From contig NW_020290031.1 in NCBI RefSeq assembly GCF_003144195.1, forward strand, positions 70,635 through 134,634: 64,000 bases of DNA, read 5' to 3'. Positions 23,839 through 34,683 of the stretch are shown here, piece by piece (within the stretch, counting starts at the first letter, position 1; each line of letters starts with the position of its first letter). This DNA comes from Ceraceosorus guamensis (taxonomy: Eukaryota; Basidiomycota; Exobasidiomycetes; Ceraceosorales; Ceraceosoraceae). The notes under the pieces are model-generated. The model was not told where the DNA came from. It searched no databases and saw only the letters and a program-made list of their open reading frames with translations. The translations under genes and the position numbers were made by a program.

Positions 23839-24587
23839 AGGCCGTATAGAATCAATCCTCTAGACATGATGTACGCGAGGGCATGGAATCAGGCGGTGAG
23901 AAAGTGATTGATCGCGCCGTGACCACAAAGCACCTCACGTAAGTGTCTCGGTGGAGGGGCCAGGAAGCCGAGCATGTAGTGCTACTACGTCCTTGGCGCC
24001 GAAGACTTTTGACTCACGACGTTCCGTATACCGCGCTTCCTCGGAGTTGGTGACTGCGGGTGTCGCAATTCCGTTGCACACTCTCATGAGCACTACTTGA
24101 ATGTGACTGCTACACGAGCACGCATCAAGCCTGATGCTTGGGCATTGTATGAAAGACCTACTCACCGCTACGCTCAAACTTGCCCTCGCTGTCTTCTTGA
24201 TCGACCTTTACGATGATTCAAAACTAGCGCCGGTCGCGCTAGGAGTCATTGGCAAGACGGTCTTGGGAGGAAGTGTCAGGAACGAGCGCATGGAGCTCAC
24301 ACGTCACGAAGTGAGTCAGGCGAGACGCGGGTGCACAGAAAAGAGAATGGAAAGTGATGAACATTGTGTAAGTGGGATCAAAATTTTGACTACTGGAGGG
24401 GCAGAAGCGTGGCGGACCGAGAGCTTGAATTTCGTCGGGGTGGCATTTGCCGCAGAGGCGAGGTGTCTTGGGTACGGGCGAGCTATGAACAGTGCATCAA
24501 GATGCTCGAAAGAGCAACTCTGTTGGATCTCTTACTCGAGGGCGAAAGACGCGTTCTTGTTTCAGTGAAGAAGAAGCCGTCTTGCTC
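23839..24587. other. Convergent 3' spacer, about 750 bases
   Basis: Lies between two convergent stop codons. A 144-codon plus-strand open frame (24134-24568) has no motif and runs into the 3' part of the opposite gene, so I do not call it a gene. Nothing else is supported. Confidence 0.4.
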
Positions 24588-25754
24588 TCACGAAACTGCC
24601 ATCTGCGTGGCCTCGGCCGGCTGTGTCTGAGCGTCACCATGATTCTCGGAGGTATGGTCAGCATCTGTGTCCTCCTCGCGCGTGTCGTGGCCGTCAGTGG
24701 CATCTGTGATACCTTCAGCGCCTTGCGTTGTCGTGTCCTGGTGTTCCTGGTGCTCGTGGCCAGGAGCGACCGAGGAAGCGGTGGCAGAGCCACTCGAACC
24801 GCTGTTCGAGCTGGCAGAGCTGGCTTCTGGCGTACTGTGAGCAGCCGAATCGGAGTCTGGAGTGGTCGTAGTAGTCGCCGTTCCAGCACCAGGAGCGTGG
24901 GCATCGGCATCGTTCGCATCCTCAATCTCGTCGCTACCTTCGTCCTCGTCGTCGTTTGCACCCGCCTCGGTGGCATTCTCAGTCACCTCGTCGTTGCGCT
25001 GCTCCCCTTCATTGGCATCGTCGGTGTTAGCAACCGTCGTGTTCTCAGGATCTTCGCTCTGGTTGGGGTTGCTGCCTGGTTCACCCTGCGTCCCTTGGCT
25101 TGCGTTGTCGCTGAAGTACCATACTGCATTGTCGATGCGGCCTCTGGAGCACCGGATATCCACGCCTCGTCAGCTCAAAGCTCTTCGGCAGTATACGACT
25201 CTCCATCGGCACACTCACACATTCAGAGGGGCGAACTCTTGGAACAACGCAGGGCTGAGGTTGATGCCGGGCGCTTTGGTTTGGAAAATAAGAGTTCTGT
25301 GAACACACGTGCTTGTGACCCAAACGGTCACTGATGTGCTTGTCAAACTCACAAGATTTGGAATCGACGACGATACCCCATCTGGTCTGGTTGCTGATGA
25401 CGATGGTAACGTTGCGCCCGCAGGCGGATTCCTGTTGAATCAAAACGTCGGGAACGCCGACCAACCATTGGTCGTCGGTGACAGTGCGGCCGGTGTTGCC
25501 GACTGTTGGCCCACTGTATCGCACCATCGAGTGGGTGTACAGAAATAGAACCGCTGAGCATGGTGGTGACCTCAGAACACCGACGACCCGATCACCTACC
25601 ATTGCAAGGATTCCTCTCCTTCGAATTCGGCATAGGTCACCGGACCAGCGTAATTAATACCGTTATCCTGGCGTCGAAGGATCGGAGCTGCCGAGATGGC
25701 TTGTAAAGCCCAAGCTGTCAGGGTGAGAAACGTAAAGGTACTGCGAGCGAGCAT
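24588..25754 (-). CDS. Secreted double-psi beta-barrel (RlpA/expansin-like) protein with acidic tail
   Basis: Small secreted protein of the DPBB class that includes expansin-like and barwin-like proteins; role unknown. Four exons (25754-25600, 25513-25353, 25273-25219, 25143-24588) join in phase to 308 residues. Signal peptide: MLARSTFTFLTLTAWALQAI, followed by a Kex2-like LRR site. DPBB hallmarks in order: CGPTVGN, ESACGRNVTIVISN, WGIVVDSKS, GINLSPALFQEFAPLNVGR and a final AVWYFS strand. The usual C-x-x-C pair after the VVD strand is absent. From about residue 130 the protein continues as a tail of about 180 residues rich in Asp, Glu, Thr, Ser and Asn with no hydrophobic core, unusual for this fold. 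The exon-2 acceptor at 25514 was chosen because it restores frame and creates the first conserved Cys. Possibly an apoplastic or cell-wall protein; effector status is speculation. Confidence 0.78.
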
Positions 25755-27156
25755 GATGGCTGGTGTTCAGATCTGGTGGGTGATAAGTTGAAGAGGTGGG
25801 TGCGTAGGTGCTGTAGGGATCTGTGCTGTGTCTGAGGTGGCAGGCTTACTAATGCAGCTCCCAAGACGATGTATTTGTACCTTTCGCCTCGCTACTGAAA
25901 GCTTTGCAGATGTTCAGCAAGGACCACGAGCGTATTCTGAAGAGCGAGGTCGGCCCTCATGGGCTCGACGCGAACCAGACGCCGACGTGAGTAACTTCGC
26001 TCAAGAGCAGCCAAGTCCGCACTGTAGCACAGCATTCCAGTGTATCGGAACAGCGCGCCAGCTTGGTGACCCACAGAGCTGTCCGGCTTGCTTGATGATC
26101 CAGAGAATATGCTCACCTTTCCTTGGCGTGGCTTGAAGTGTGGCTGCGCAGGATTGACGCTGGCCGTTATGGCCAAGATGCGGGCTTCAATTTGAATCTA
26201 GTATGACGCTTGCGTCCGATGCTGTGCTTAATCACAGATGCCGTAAGAATGCCAAGCTATGCCAGTCTCATGTATTAGGAACGATCGAAATGAAGCGGCA
26301 CATGAGTCGGGCCGGGCAGCGCCTTCCGCGGAGTTGTATTACTAAGAGCGTGCAGGCGCCAATGTCAGAAGTCGTGTCGATCCTCATCGGTCCGCCGTTC
26401 CACACTTCGCAGGGACAACGCTCCGAACACTGTGCGCGCGCCAAGGTTGGGAAGAAGGTCTGTTGCAAGAGCGTTGCTAATTTGGTCTAGTCGGATGTGA
26501 GCGATTGTACTGCCTCGACAGGAGAACGCTCTGTGTGCAAGAATCGGAGATGTCGTCAGCATTGGGTCCAAGAAAGATGATTTGACGGACCAAGCAAATC
26601 GTTTTGTTTTTTCCGTCGGACGGCCATGGCGACGCGTATTCACAAGCCATCTTCAAATAGACAGCTTGTCCTACCATCGACATCCTCTGCAGCGATGGCG
26701 TGCCGAAGGGAGGCGGTTCGTGAAGCACGCAGCAAGCAGGCATCATTCAGCATTCGAAGAAATGTCGTGCTGGCATTGCAGTGCATTGTGTCAGTGACCC
26801 TATCGACGGTGACCTGAGGCCTGCCCGAGTGTGAAGAACAAGTATGCGAAGGGATTGGAAAAGCAATCTAGTGTCCGTGAAGCATGTATCGGGATCAAAG
26901 TGAGTGTTGAGTCGCTGGGCGGCGCTCGAAGCGCTCTGCTGACCGGAAGGGTGGGGGACGCAAAGAGGCGAAGAGTCAAAGGCGTGATTCAAGGGTGACA
27001 TGCCGGATTGTCGAAGCAGCTTCGGGAGACAGAAGGCCAGTATTAGCGGGCAGGGTCGGGTCGAGTGTCTGTTCAACTTCAAGAACTTGGCTGGTGACCC
27101 AGGCGTCAACGCTAGTTCGAGCCTTGACGCGCTTAGTGTTTCCACAGAGTCGACGT
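25755..27156. other. Intergenic region, about 1.4 kb
   Basis: No gene supported. Overlapping frames around 26.2-26.8 kb on both strands have no recognisable domain and no consistent splice structure. Expected to hold the promoter of the DPBB gene and the 3' end of the membrane-protein gene. Confidence 0.4.
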
Positions 27157-28698
27157 TCAATATCGACCACCCTTTCCGCTAGCAGGCACATACGGCAAAG
27201 CCTTGGAAATTCCCTCGTTGTGATACCTGCTGGTTTGAGGAGGTCGGGAGGGACTTCCAGAAGCTAGCAAGCGACTGGCTGCTGTTGCGCCCTCGATATC
27301 ATCGCTCCCACCATACTGCGCACGTGCTTGGGATTTCGAGGGCAGGTACGGGGGGCGCTGAACCATTCGCTCGGTGGATGCTAACTGCCTCGCCGAAGGA
27401 CCCCCGTGTCCGCTACCATGACCTGAGCTTGACCCGGCGCTCATGAAGTTGTGCTGATCGAAGGTAAGTGGCGTCGCATCGGTGGCGGGACTCATCGCTG
27501 GGCTTGAGTCGTTGCTGTATGCTCTTGAGGAAAGAAATGGGGCTGCCGCGTGTGCGGTGTCGCCGAAGCTGAGCGTGCTATTGCGTCTGGACTGGTCCGC
27601 TCTCGAAGGCTCGGTGAGCTGACGACGCAGATCAAGCGGATCACCGCCTTCATAGTCGCCACCACCCTGCTTGTTCGACAGCAAGCGCGTTGCGCGGTCT
27701 TTCAGTGATCGATTGCGACTGATGTCTGTTCCTCGGCCCAGTGTTGTCGAAGGACCACGTGCGTGCCCTCCGAAGTGAGGAGAAGAAGGGGAGCCTTGTG
27801 CACGGTCATACCGAGCAGATCTGACTCCCACACGTTCATCAGCCAGTGAAGCCGAGCTGCCAGATGCTGATGATTCACCGCCGCTCGCCGGCAAAGCGGG
27901 TACCATCAGGCCGCTGGTGCCGTAACTTGTGGGGCTAGGCATACCGGGTCGTGCATAGTAACTTTGCCTTGGAATGTCGTACTTGCTGATACTGCTCACA
28001 CTGTAACCCCTTGCACTCCGACTGGACCGGTCGCGCGCAAGGCGTGGACGCCTCCCATCTGCAAACGCGATGCTGTCCCTCGAGGTATCGCTACGTTTTG
28101 GTCGAAGTGGTTTGTGGATGGTGGACGCCGTTGTTGATGTTTCGGCGCCAGATGCCCGCCGAGAGTTTTGAGTGCTGCTGATCGGCCTTGAAGGAGCACG
28201 CATGGCTACAAAGTGATCATTTGAGCTTGACCCATCGCCGATGGGCGACGACATCAAGGCTGGACTATATGCGCGAGTGGGACCTCCCCCCCGCACACGC
28301 AGCTGTCGCATTGCCTGCTTCCTCTCACTGACGACCCTGCTTTGTGAGCGAGACCAGCGATTCATAGTGATGACGAAGATGGCCAACATAACAGCCACTC
28401 CCAGTCCGATGCCGATAAGCAGTATGAAGTCTAGAGGGAGCTTGTCGTCGATTGAAATTGTGGCCGAGCCGGTGAGAACCTGCTGTCGCCGCAAGAGCCA
28501 CACCTCCGATCGTGCTTGCTTCAGAACAGCTCCGTGATGCTGACGACCCAATTGCTCAGGCGCAGGTGCAGCCGCTGCCTGGGACAGACCTGCCATCATG
28601 ATCGTAAACATGACTCTGCGAGTTCCGTGTCGCCTGCGTGTCGCGCGCCTGCGTGGGACATCCAAATGGAGTCGAGACGTCGACGCAATCGCGCTCAT
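27157..28698 (-). CDS. Single-pass membrane protein, Ser/Arg-rich cytoplasmic tail
   Basis: Unrecognised family. Intronless, 513 residues from the ATG at 28698. A second in-frame ATG at 28611 would give 484 residues starting MFTIMMAGLSQAAAAPAPE, a good signal peptide; with the first ATG the same stretch is preceded by a very basic segment. A membrane segment follows (DFILLIGIGLGVAVMLAIFV, about residues 95-120), then RSQSR and about 390 residues rich in Ser, Arg, Gly and Pro with Tyr-containing motifs (YYARPGMPSPTSYG), probably cytoplasmic and disordered. The short exposed part plus one membrane span plus phosphorylatable tail resembles fungal wall-stress sensors in outline only. Start choice is uncertain. 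Confidence 0.68.
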   Translation of the reverse strand: MSAIASTSRLHLDVPRRRATRRRHGTRRVMFTIMMAGLSQAAAAPAPEQLGRQHHGAVLKQARSEVWLLRRQQVLTGSATISIDDKLPLDFILLIGIGLGVAVMLAIFVITMNRWSRSQSRVVSERKQAMRQLRVRGGGPTRAYSPALMSSPIGDGSSSNDHFVAMRAPSRPISSTQNSRRASGAETSTTASTIHKPLRPKRSDTSRDSIAFADGRRPRLARDRSSRSARGYSVSSISKYDIPRQSYYARPGMPSPTSYGTSGLMVPALPASGGESSASGSSASLADERVGVRSARYDRAQGSPSSPHFGGHARGPSTTLGRGTDISRNRSLKDRATRLLSNKQGGGDYEGGDPLDLRRQLTEPSRADQSRRNSTLSFGDTAHAAAPFLSSRAYSNDSSPAMSPATDATPLTFDQHNFMSAGSSSGHGSGHGGPSARQLASTERMVQRPPYLPSKSQARAQYGGSDDIEGATAASRLLASGSPSRPPQTSRYHNEGISKALPYVPASGKGGRY

Positions 28699-31600
28699 GA
28701 TGGGCAAGGGGATATGAAGGGCCGAGAAGATTTGTGGGCCAGGGAGCGTTCGGAGCCTACGACTTTCAGGGCGACGACATAAAAGAGCGAAGGGTATGAT
28801 GGAGGTGTCGGGGGCGATGGACGGTGCACAGAGGGCGTTTCGAGAGTGCGTTGCGCAGTGTATGCAGCAAGATCGAAGTGGTCGTCAATGGCCGGCGAAA
28901 GCTAGGTGGTGCTCGTTGTCAAGGTAGAGAGCTACCATACATTTGCCGAAAGATGCGGAGCAGGTCCACCTGGACTGTACCCCGGCCCTGAAGAAAACGC
29001 AGATGATCGACGCTCGTAGTGCGACCTGTGGCGGACGTGGCAACCACAGTGTCGTTGGCTGGAAGGTCGCGGATTTTGGCTTGTTAGCTTGCTGTGATGC
29101 TGCGAGAAGCAGAAATCAATGTTTATGGCCGACACAAGGCGAATCAGTAGGTGCCCCAGAGGATGATGGATCACATCAGAGTTCGAAACGGGTCTGGCAT
29201 GGAGATTTGGCGAACCAAGCACCGGTTAGTCGTGAACCCTACGTTGTCGCCGTTATTTCGATCTGGAGCTTTTCGTGCAGCTGTGCATTCACGATTCACG
29301 ACTGCCCGGGCAACGCAAAGAAGGCTCTTCTCACCTCTGGACGCTGTCAGTCACATTCTGCCGGCCTGCCTTGGGTCCATCAAAGGGGTCTCTCCGCTCT
29401 CGAACGTCTCGATCGAGCTTCGGAGCAGCACACCGGATTCTGCTGGGGGGCAGCGCCCCATGCATGCACAGCATCACTTTGACTCGTCGCAAGTCCAACC
29501 TGCACGCCGCCATGCACTTATACTTGCGCCTGCTGCACGCCCTGCTGCCTCTCTGCCGCGGTGCCGGTGCAGACGCGTGATGAGGGCACAGCCGCGTGCG
29601 GAGTCCAACGGCCTGAGATGAGCAGCACACGCATGCAAGCAGTCCGTGGGCCGTCAGTCAGTCTATCAGCAGCAACGCTGCATAGGTGTGCGCGTGACGT
29701 CTTCGGGGATTCGGCGACACCGTTAGGGCGCGACGCGAGTCTCGAGCGTTCTTCATTCGATCGTGGTCCAGCAACCCTGCATGCAAAGCCAAATTCGTGA
29801 TTGCAGCCATACCATTCATGCTGCATGATGTCGGCACACGACCTGGGCTGCTTGCGGACAGCATCCGCAGTTGAAGCTAACCACACAGCTACGAGGTCGT
29901 AACTCACTCAAACTGACTACTGTGTGCTAGACCCGACTGGAGCTGCCCCGTGACATACTTTCCCGGCTTCCAGTGTCAGTCACACGTGTGACTATTGGCC
30001 AGCGCTTTGGCGCGCGCTCGTGCCTCAACTTTTGGAGGGGAAGAGAGTGAGGATCAGCAGGTGCATTGTGACCGACGAGGAGACTTCGCTTTGATTTATT
30101 TGGCTGACAAGCTGGCGGGGAACCGTCCAACCCGAAGGACTCAAACTGCGCCGCGACGCAGCTGACAGGGGCGTCCCGAGTTCGCGTCAGCAGATGGAAG
30201 AGAGATGCTAGTGACCGCTGATGTGCCCCTGTCAGCGGAAGGGTACCAAAATCTACACCGCTGCTGGTTGCAGCGACCTGCAGCGCAGTCATGCAAGCGC
30301 TGCAGGGTTGACCGTGAAATCACGGTTGGCATAACCGACGCGTTGAACGCAGCACCTTGACCCGGGCCAGCATTATCCAGACGTACCAACTCACGCAGCA
30401 GGAGACAGCATATAAACATGCACCCATCCGATGGACAGACTTCACGATCGATCGATCCCACGCAAATAGCACGGGGACAAGTGCATGGTCTCAGCACGAG
30501 TCCGCTCGATCTCATTGTGATTTACGTTTGACGTGGAACGTTGTCCCAGCCTGTCCATTTAGACACGGATGCTCACAAAAGTGCTGGAGATGGCCTTCGA
30601 GATTCGATGATTCACATTTCTTGATTGGCGGCCCAAGCATGCACTCGTGATGACTGAAGTGTGGTTCCTCGCGAAATGCTGCAATACGTGCGTCGCCAAG
30701 CGAAGCTTGCGCTTGATATACGAGCTATATGTATGTACCGGTATAGGCTACAGCAACAGCAATGGCGGTCAAAGTGGGGTTGCGCTATAATAGCTAGTGC
30801 ACCCTCGACGCACTCTTCTGACTCACCAGCAGTCATGCGCAACCTCGATGAAATTTCATATCGATATCGAAGGGCAAACATGCATATATATATATGCTTG
30901 TGAAGAGTGTAAGGCAGTGCGAACTGTTTGACCACACGTCGTGATTTTGTCTCGTCTCATTCGCCATTGATGAAATTTGATTCAGCAGTGGGATCGAGCG
31001 ATTCTCATCGGAACTTGGCATTTTCTTCACCTCCGTACGATAGCAAATTAATTTGATAAGAATGACGCTGAATTCAAGCCAAGGGCCAAGAGGAGCAAGA
31101 CGTGGAGCGTTTGGGCGTTGCCAAGCCGCCAGCGCGCCGCGGCTCGCGGCGACCAAGGAATTTGCAAAGACTTGGACACCGACAGCGTAAAGGCTTGGCA
31201 TCGACTTGCGATTGAACCTTACTCGAGCATTCTTGATCATTGTTTCAGCATTGATGGGTGCTGTCGGTAAGCTGTTATACCTGTGGTCGAAGTCAAGTAT
31301 GTTTGGTCATCTTGTATCAGCCAACACATGCACAACCCGTCAGATGCCTTTGCAGAAATCCCAGATGATGTACGCACACTTTACGAGCGTTCCATGCTGC
31401 ATGCAAGCCTGTTCGTGCTGACTGCTTTTCGTCGAAGGCCATTTACAGGAACGCACCCCGATCAGAGCTTCGAGCGTCTCGATCATCAACTCGAAGTCTT
31501 GAGTCAGAGTCATGATCATGAGTGATTTGAAGTTTGAACCGCTTTTTGCAGCATCGACACGGATCTCCGCCGACAGGCACCTCACGTGTCTTGCGGCGAT

Positions 31601-33103
31601 CCGCTGGACAGCCCGAATCAACAGCATCTCTTCTGAAGTTCACAGGCCTAGACGAAGGAGTGAACGCAATCACGAATGTCTGCTCGGACTATACTTGTAC
31701 ATGACAACAGCAGCGAAACGTCAATGGCTACCCTCACACTTCTTTTCTTGATGCATGGCTTTTGGGGTTCTTGATCTCGGGGTGTCAATAATTTTTGTGC
31801 ACCAAGCATCTGCAAAGGCTGACAATTTGAATGACGAGGATCAGGCCAGGCGACCTTGCTGGTCGGAGTGCGCACGTGCTACTGGATTCGATCGGACTTC
31901 ACCAGGTCAGGTGAAGGGCCTCTTCGAGTCTGAGTCAAGTGTCAGCGAAAGTCTGACTGATTAATTCACATCGGCGACGACTCACGACTTGCTTCGTGAC
32001 GTAAATCCAACGTTCAAGCGATTCTCTAGATCGTCACGGGGGCAAGTAAGTGCTTGGGCCACCTCGCGACTGAAATTAAATTTTGCGTCAGCTGCTTCTC
32101 TTGATTCAGTGACTGCTCTTCGATGTTCAAGCGACTTCATCAGCGAGCGAGCGCAGAGCGCCGCTGTACGCGTGCACATCTTTGAAAGGCACAACTCGAA
32201 AGATTCGGTCAGAGTCTGAGCTGGGTGAATCGCTCGACTCGATTGGGTGTCGCCACCGTCAGCTAGGGAGCAAGGACATTCGCTGGTGAGCACTGGGACA
32301 GGCAGGATCTCAAGGATAGGGGAGCATGGAGCAGGCGAGCGTGGAAGCGGAGCTCGGATTGGCTTTTCTTCGGCAGCTACTCTTCTAGCTTGAGCAGAAA
32401 ATCTGATCAATGTATCTAACGAGCTCGTTGACGGTCCAGGGGTCCAACCAGATTCACTGATCGCAGATGTGGTACGCGCTTGGTGTCGAGCAATCGGCTT
32501 CATAGTCCAGTGTGATTACTTTCACTTCAAGCAGTGGAGGTCACGACTCTACTACCTTGACTCTTGACTACTACTACTTCTGCTACTTACTTCTACTCGG
32601 TGCGGCGGCTGGCCGATGGGACGTTGCACATCTGGCACGTGACCAACGGCTCACGATGATGTATGCTTCCATGGCCGCTGGCCTCCCATTCGCAGTGGAA
32701 AATGGGAGCTCTCTCGATTGTGTACCGCAAATGCTTGACCCCGTAGCGCGTAAGCTGAGCGCGAGTACAGACGCCAAATCACTCTCACGCAGCATTTGAT
32801 GCACAACGAAGATCCTGAGTTGACGCAAGATGGAGCGGGCGCAGCCGCGTATATGGTACAGTGTCGCGAGGAAAGCTCTGGGGAAAGTGCAGGATTGCTG
32901 AAGATATGTACGGTGGAGAGAGGGTAGATGTAGCAAGATACGAGATGATTGCCATCTCGACAGGGCGCGGCTCGAAGGTTTTACGTCGGCGATGGCCCGT
33001 GAGCGCTCAATCGAGCAGGGACTTAGCAGGGCGTCTGTGCCGTGCTGTATAGTCGCTACGATGAGTCCTGAAACGGATTCCTAACACTAACAGCAGGCTA
33101 CCA
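28699..33103. other. Gene-poor region, about 4.4 kb
   Basis: No protein gene could be supported on either strand: frames are below about 180 codons, overlap, and show no domain. It contains scattered TCACGA/TCGTGA and GACTCAC words (for example 29285-29303 and 31975-31990) and a perfect AT palindrome at 30882-30897. No transposon ends or long repeats were seen by eye. Non-coding RNA genes cannot be excluded. Confidence 0.45.
30882..30897. repeat. Short AT-repeat palindrome
   Basis: A run of alternating AT flanked by GC on both sides gives a perfect 16-base palindrome. It is a simple-sequence tract with potential to extrude as a hairpin; no function is implied. Confidence 0.6.
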
Positions 33104-34683
33104 TTACCACCATCCGCTCGACTGGTCCACCTCAGGGTCCGAATCTCTGGGCTCGATCTCGATGAAGAATTCCTTGCCGACGCCTGAGGGTGCGATGGAC
33201 ATCAGAAGTCGATCCTCTCCGTCTTGCAGATTGAGAGATGATGCGCCCTCGCCCGCCAGCTTGGTGACCAGGACGCCATTCCGATACATGCGCTTGACGT
33301 CTAGGACCAGAGCGAAGGTACCTGCTCGAGAGGCATGCGCACGAACCGTTGTCTTTCGTGTCTCCGGATAGAACACTTGCAGTTGGATCACTGCGCAGTC
33401 ATATTGGTCGCAAATGTATGGAGGAACACCGAAGCTCTCGATGGCTGTCCTCAATCGCCCGAGGCCGCGTGGTTGCTCGTGGCAAAGGGTGCGAAGCAAG
33501 TCTAAGACGACGACGAGCAAGAGTAGGAAAAGAGAACACTAGCTCAGCAGGTTGACCTCACTCCGGCGGTGAGGACGTGAGCGTTTGCGTACTCACAGCC
33601 CGGGATGACTTCTCCAAGGTCGGCTTGGCCAATGAATGTGACGTTGCACCCTCTTCCTGCCCGTTCAATCCGGTAGCCCGCAGCAGGAATCCTGGCTCGC
33701 ACTTTCTCCTCGGTGGCTGGTACATCTGGTAGCTCGACAGATCGCCAGACGATGTCGATCTGGTTGGTGTCGACAGAGTACTTGACCTGTTCACGACCCT
33801 CGCCATCAAGGAACCTGCATCCTTGAACACCCGTCACATCTCTGCCCTTGTATGCCTGACCGATGCCTCTCCAGCAGAAGTAGAATAGGAAGGAGAATTG
33901 ACTGAATCGGGAAATGATGCCGGCTGCGCCAATGCGGACGTCCCAGATGAGCCTGAAGGATAAGATGTGAATGCAGTGCAGAATCTCTTCTGGGGAGCAA
34001 TCCGCAATGTATGTTTGCCCTCGAAGCATGTGCGTGAAGGTGATCTGTTCAGGTCGTCTGGGCAACCACGAAACCTGAACCCCGTCGTCAAATATGCCGC
34101 AATCTGAATTGGAGAAAGAAGGCAGAGGGTCGAAGTTTGTCAGTGATCAGTGTGTCTGGGACCGGCACCCTGAACGGCGCTGGCTCAGAAAAGAGGCTTG
34201 CATTGGTATGCCGACGCTACATGCGCGAATGGAGCCGTGGCGCTGGTGCCGGTGCAGTAGTTGGCGTTTGACCATCATTGCTACTCCTAGAGGTAGACTA
34301 CCGACAGATGTAGGCTTACGTAGAAGTGCTTCCCATTCCCACCGGATGGGCAGTCAAGCAGACGACGCGCACTCACCTTCCCATTTGTCAGAAGGTGTCA
34401 CCTTCGGGTTGAGAACGTGGTCCATAATTTGGTGGCTGATGGCAACATCGGAGGCCCACTCATTGAGTTGATAGCCATGCGGCGCAGGACTGATGGGTAT
34501 TCTGAAAGGCTTTGGGTTGGAGGCGATTTGAGGTGGAGATGTTGCGGATGGCGAGGCTACAGAGACGGACATTGCTTCATGGTACGGCGGGCTCTGTCCG
34601 GAGTGCGATGATTCGGCGTCGACGTAGTGGACCGTCGCCTTGCCGTTGCCCTTAGTGGTGGTAGTGGTAGTGAAGGTCGCCAT
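33104..34683 (-). CDS. START-domain (lipid-binding) protein
   Basis: Predicted cytosolic lipid-transfer or lipid-sensing protein of the START/Bet v1-like fold. Three exons (34683-34377, 34103-33597, 33501-33104) join in phase to 403 residues. After a disordered N-terminus (residues 1-65) the START domain begins near YQLNEWASDV. It includes DDGVQVSWLPRRPEQI, a DCSPEEILHCI helix, IWDVRIGAAG, the strands VKYSVDTNQIDIVWRSVELP and GRGCNVTFIGQADLGEVIPG, and a C-terminal helix ending in GVPPYI. The exon after this adds a second beta-rich region (about 100 residues, VIQLQVFYPETRKTTVRAHA onwards) that I cannot assign. Intron 1 is 273 nt, longer than most here, so a missed small exon is possible, although the direct join reads well and stays in frame. 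Ligand unknown. Confidence 0.75.

Noticed and set aside
24134-24568. 144-codon plus-strand open frame after the glycosyltransferase-like gene
   Set aside because: No motif, no promoter sign, and it lies in a convergent 3' spacer.
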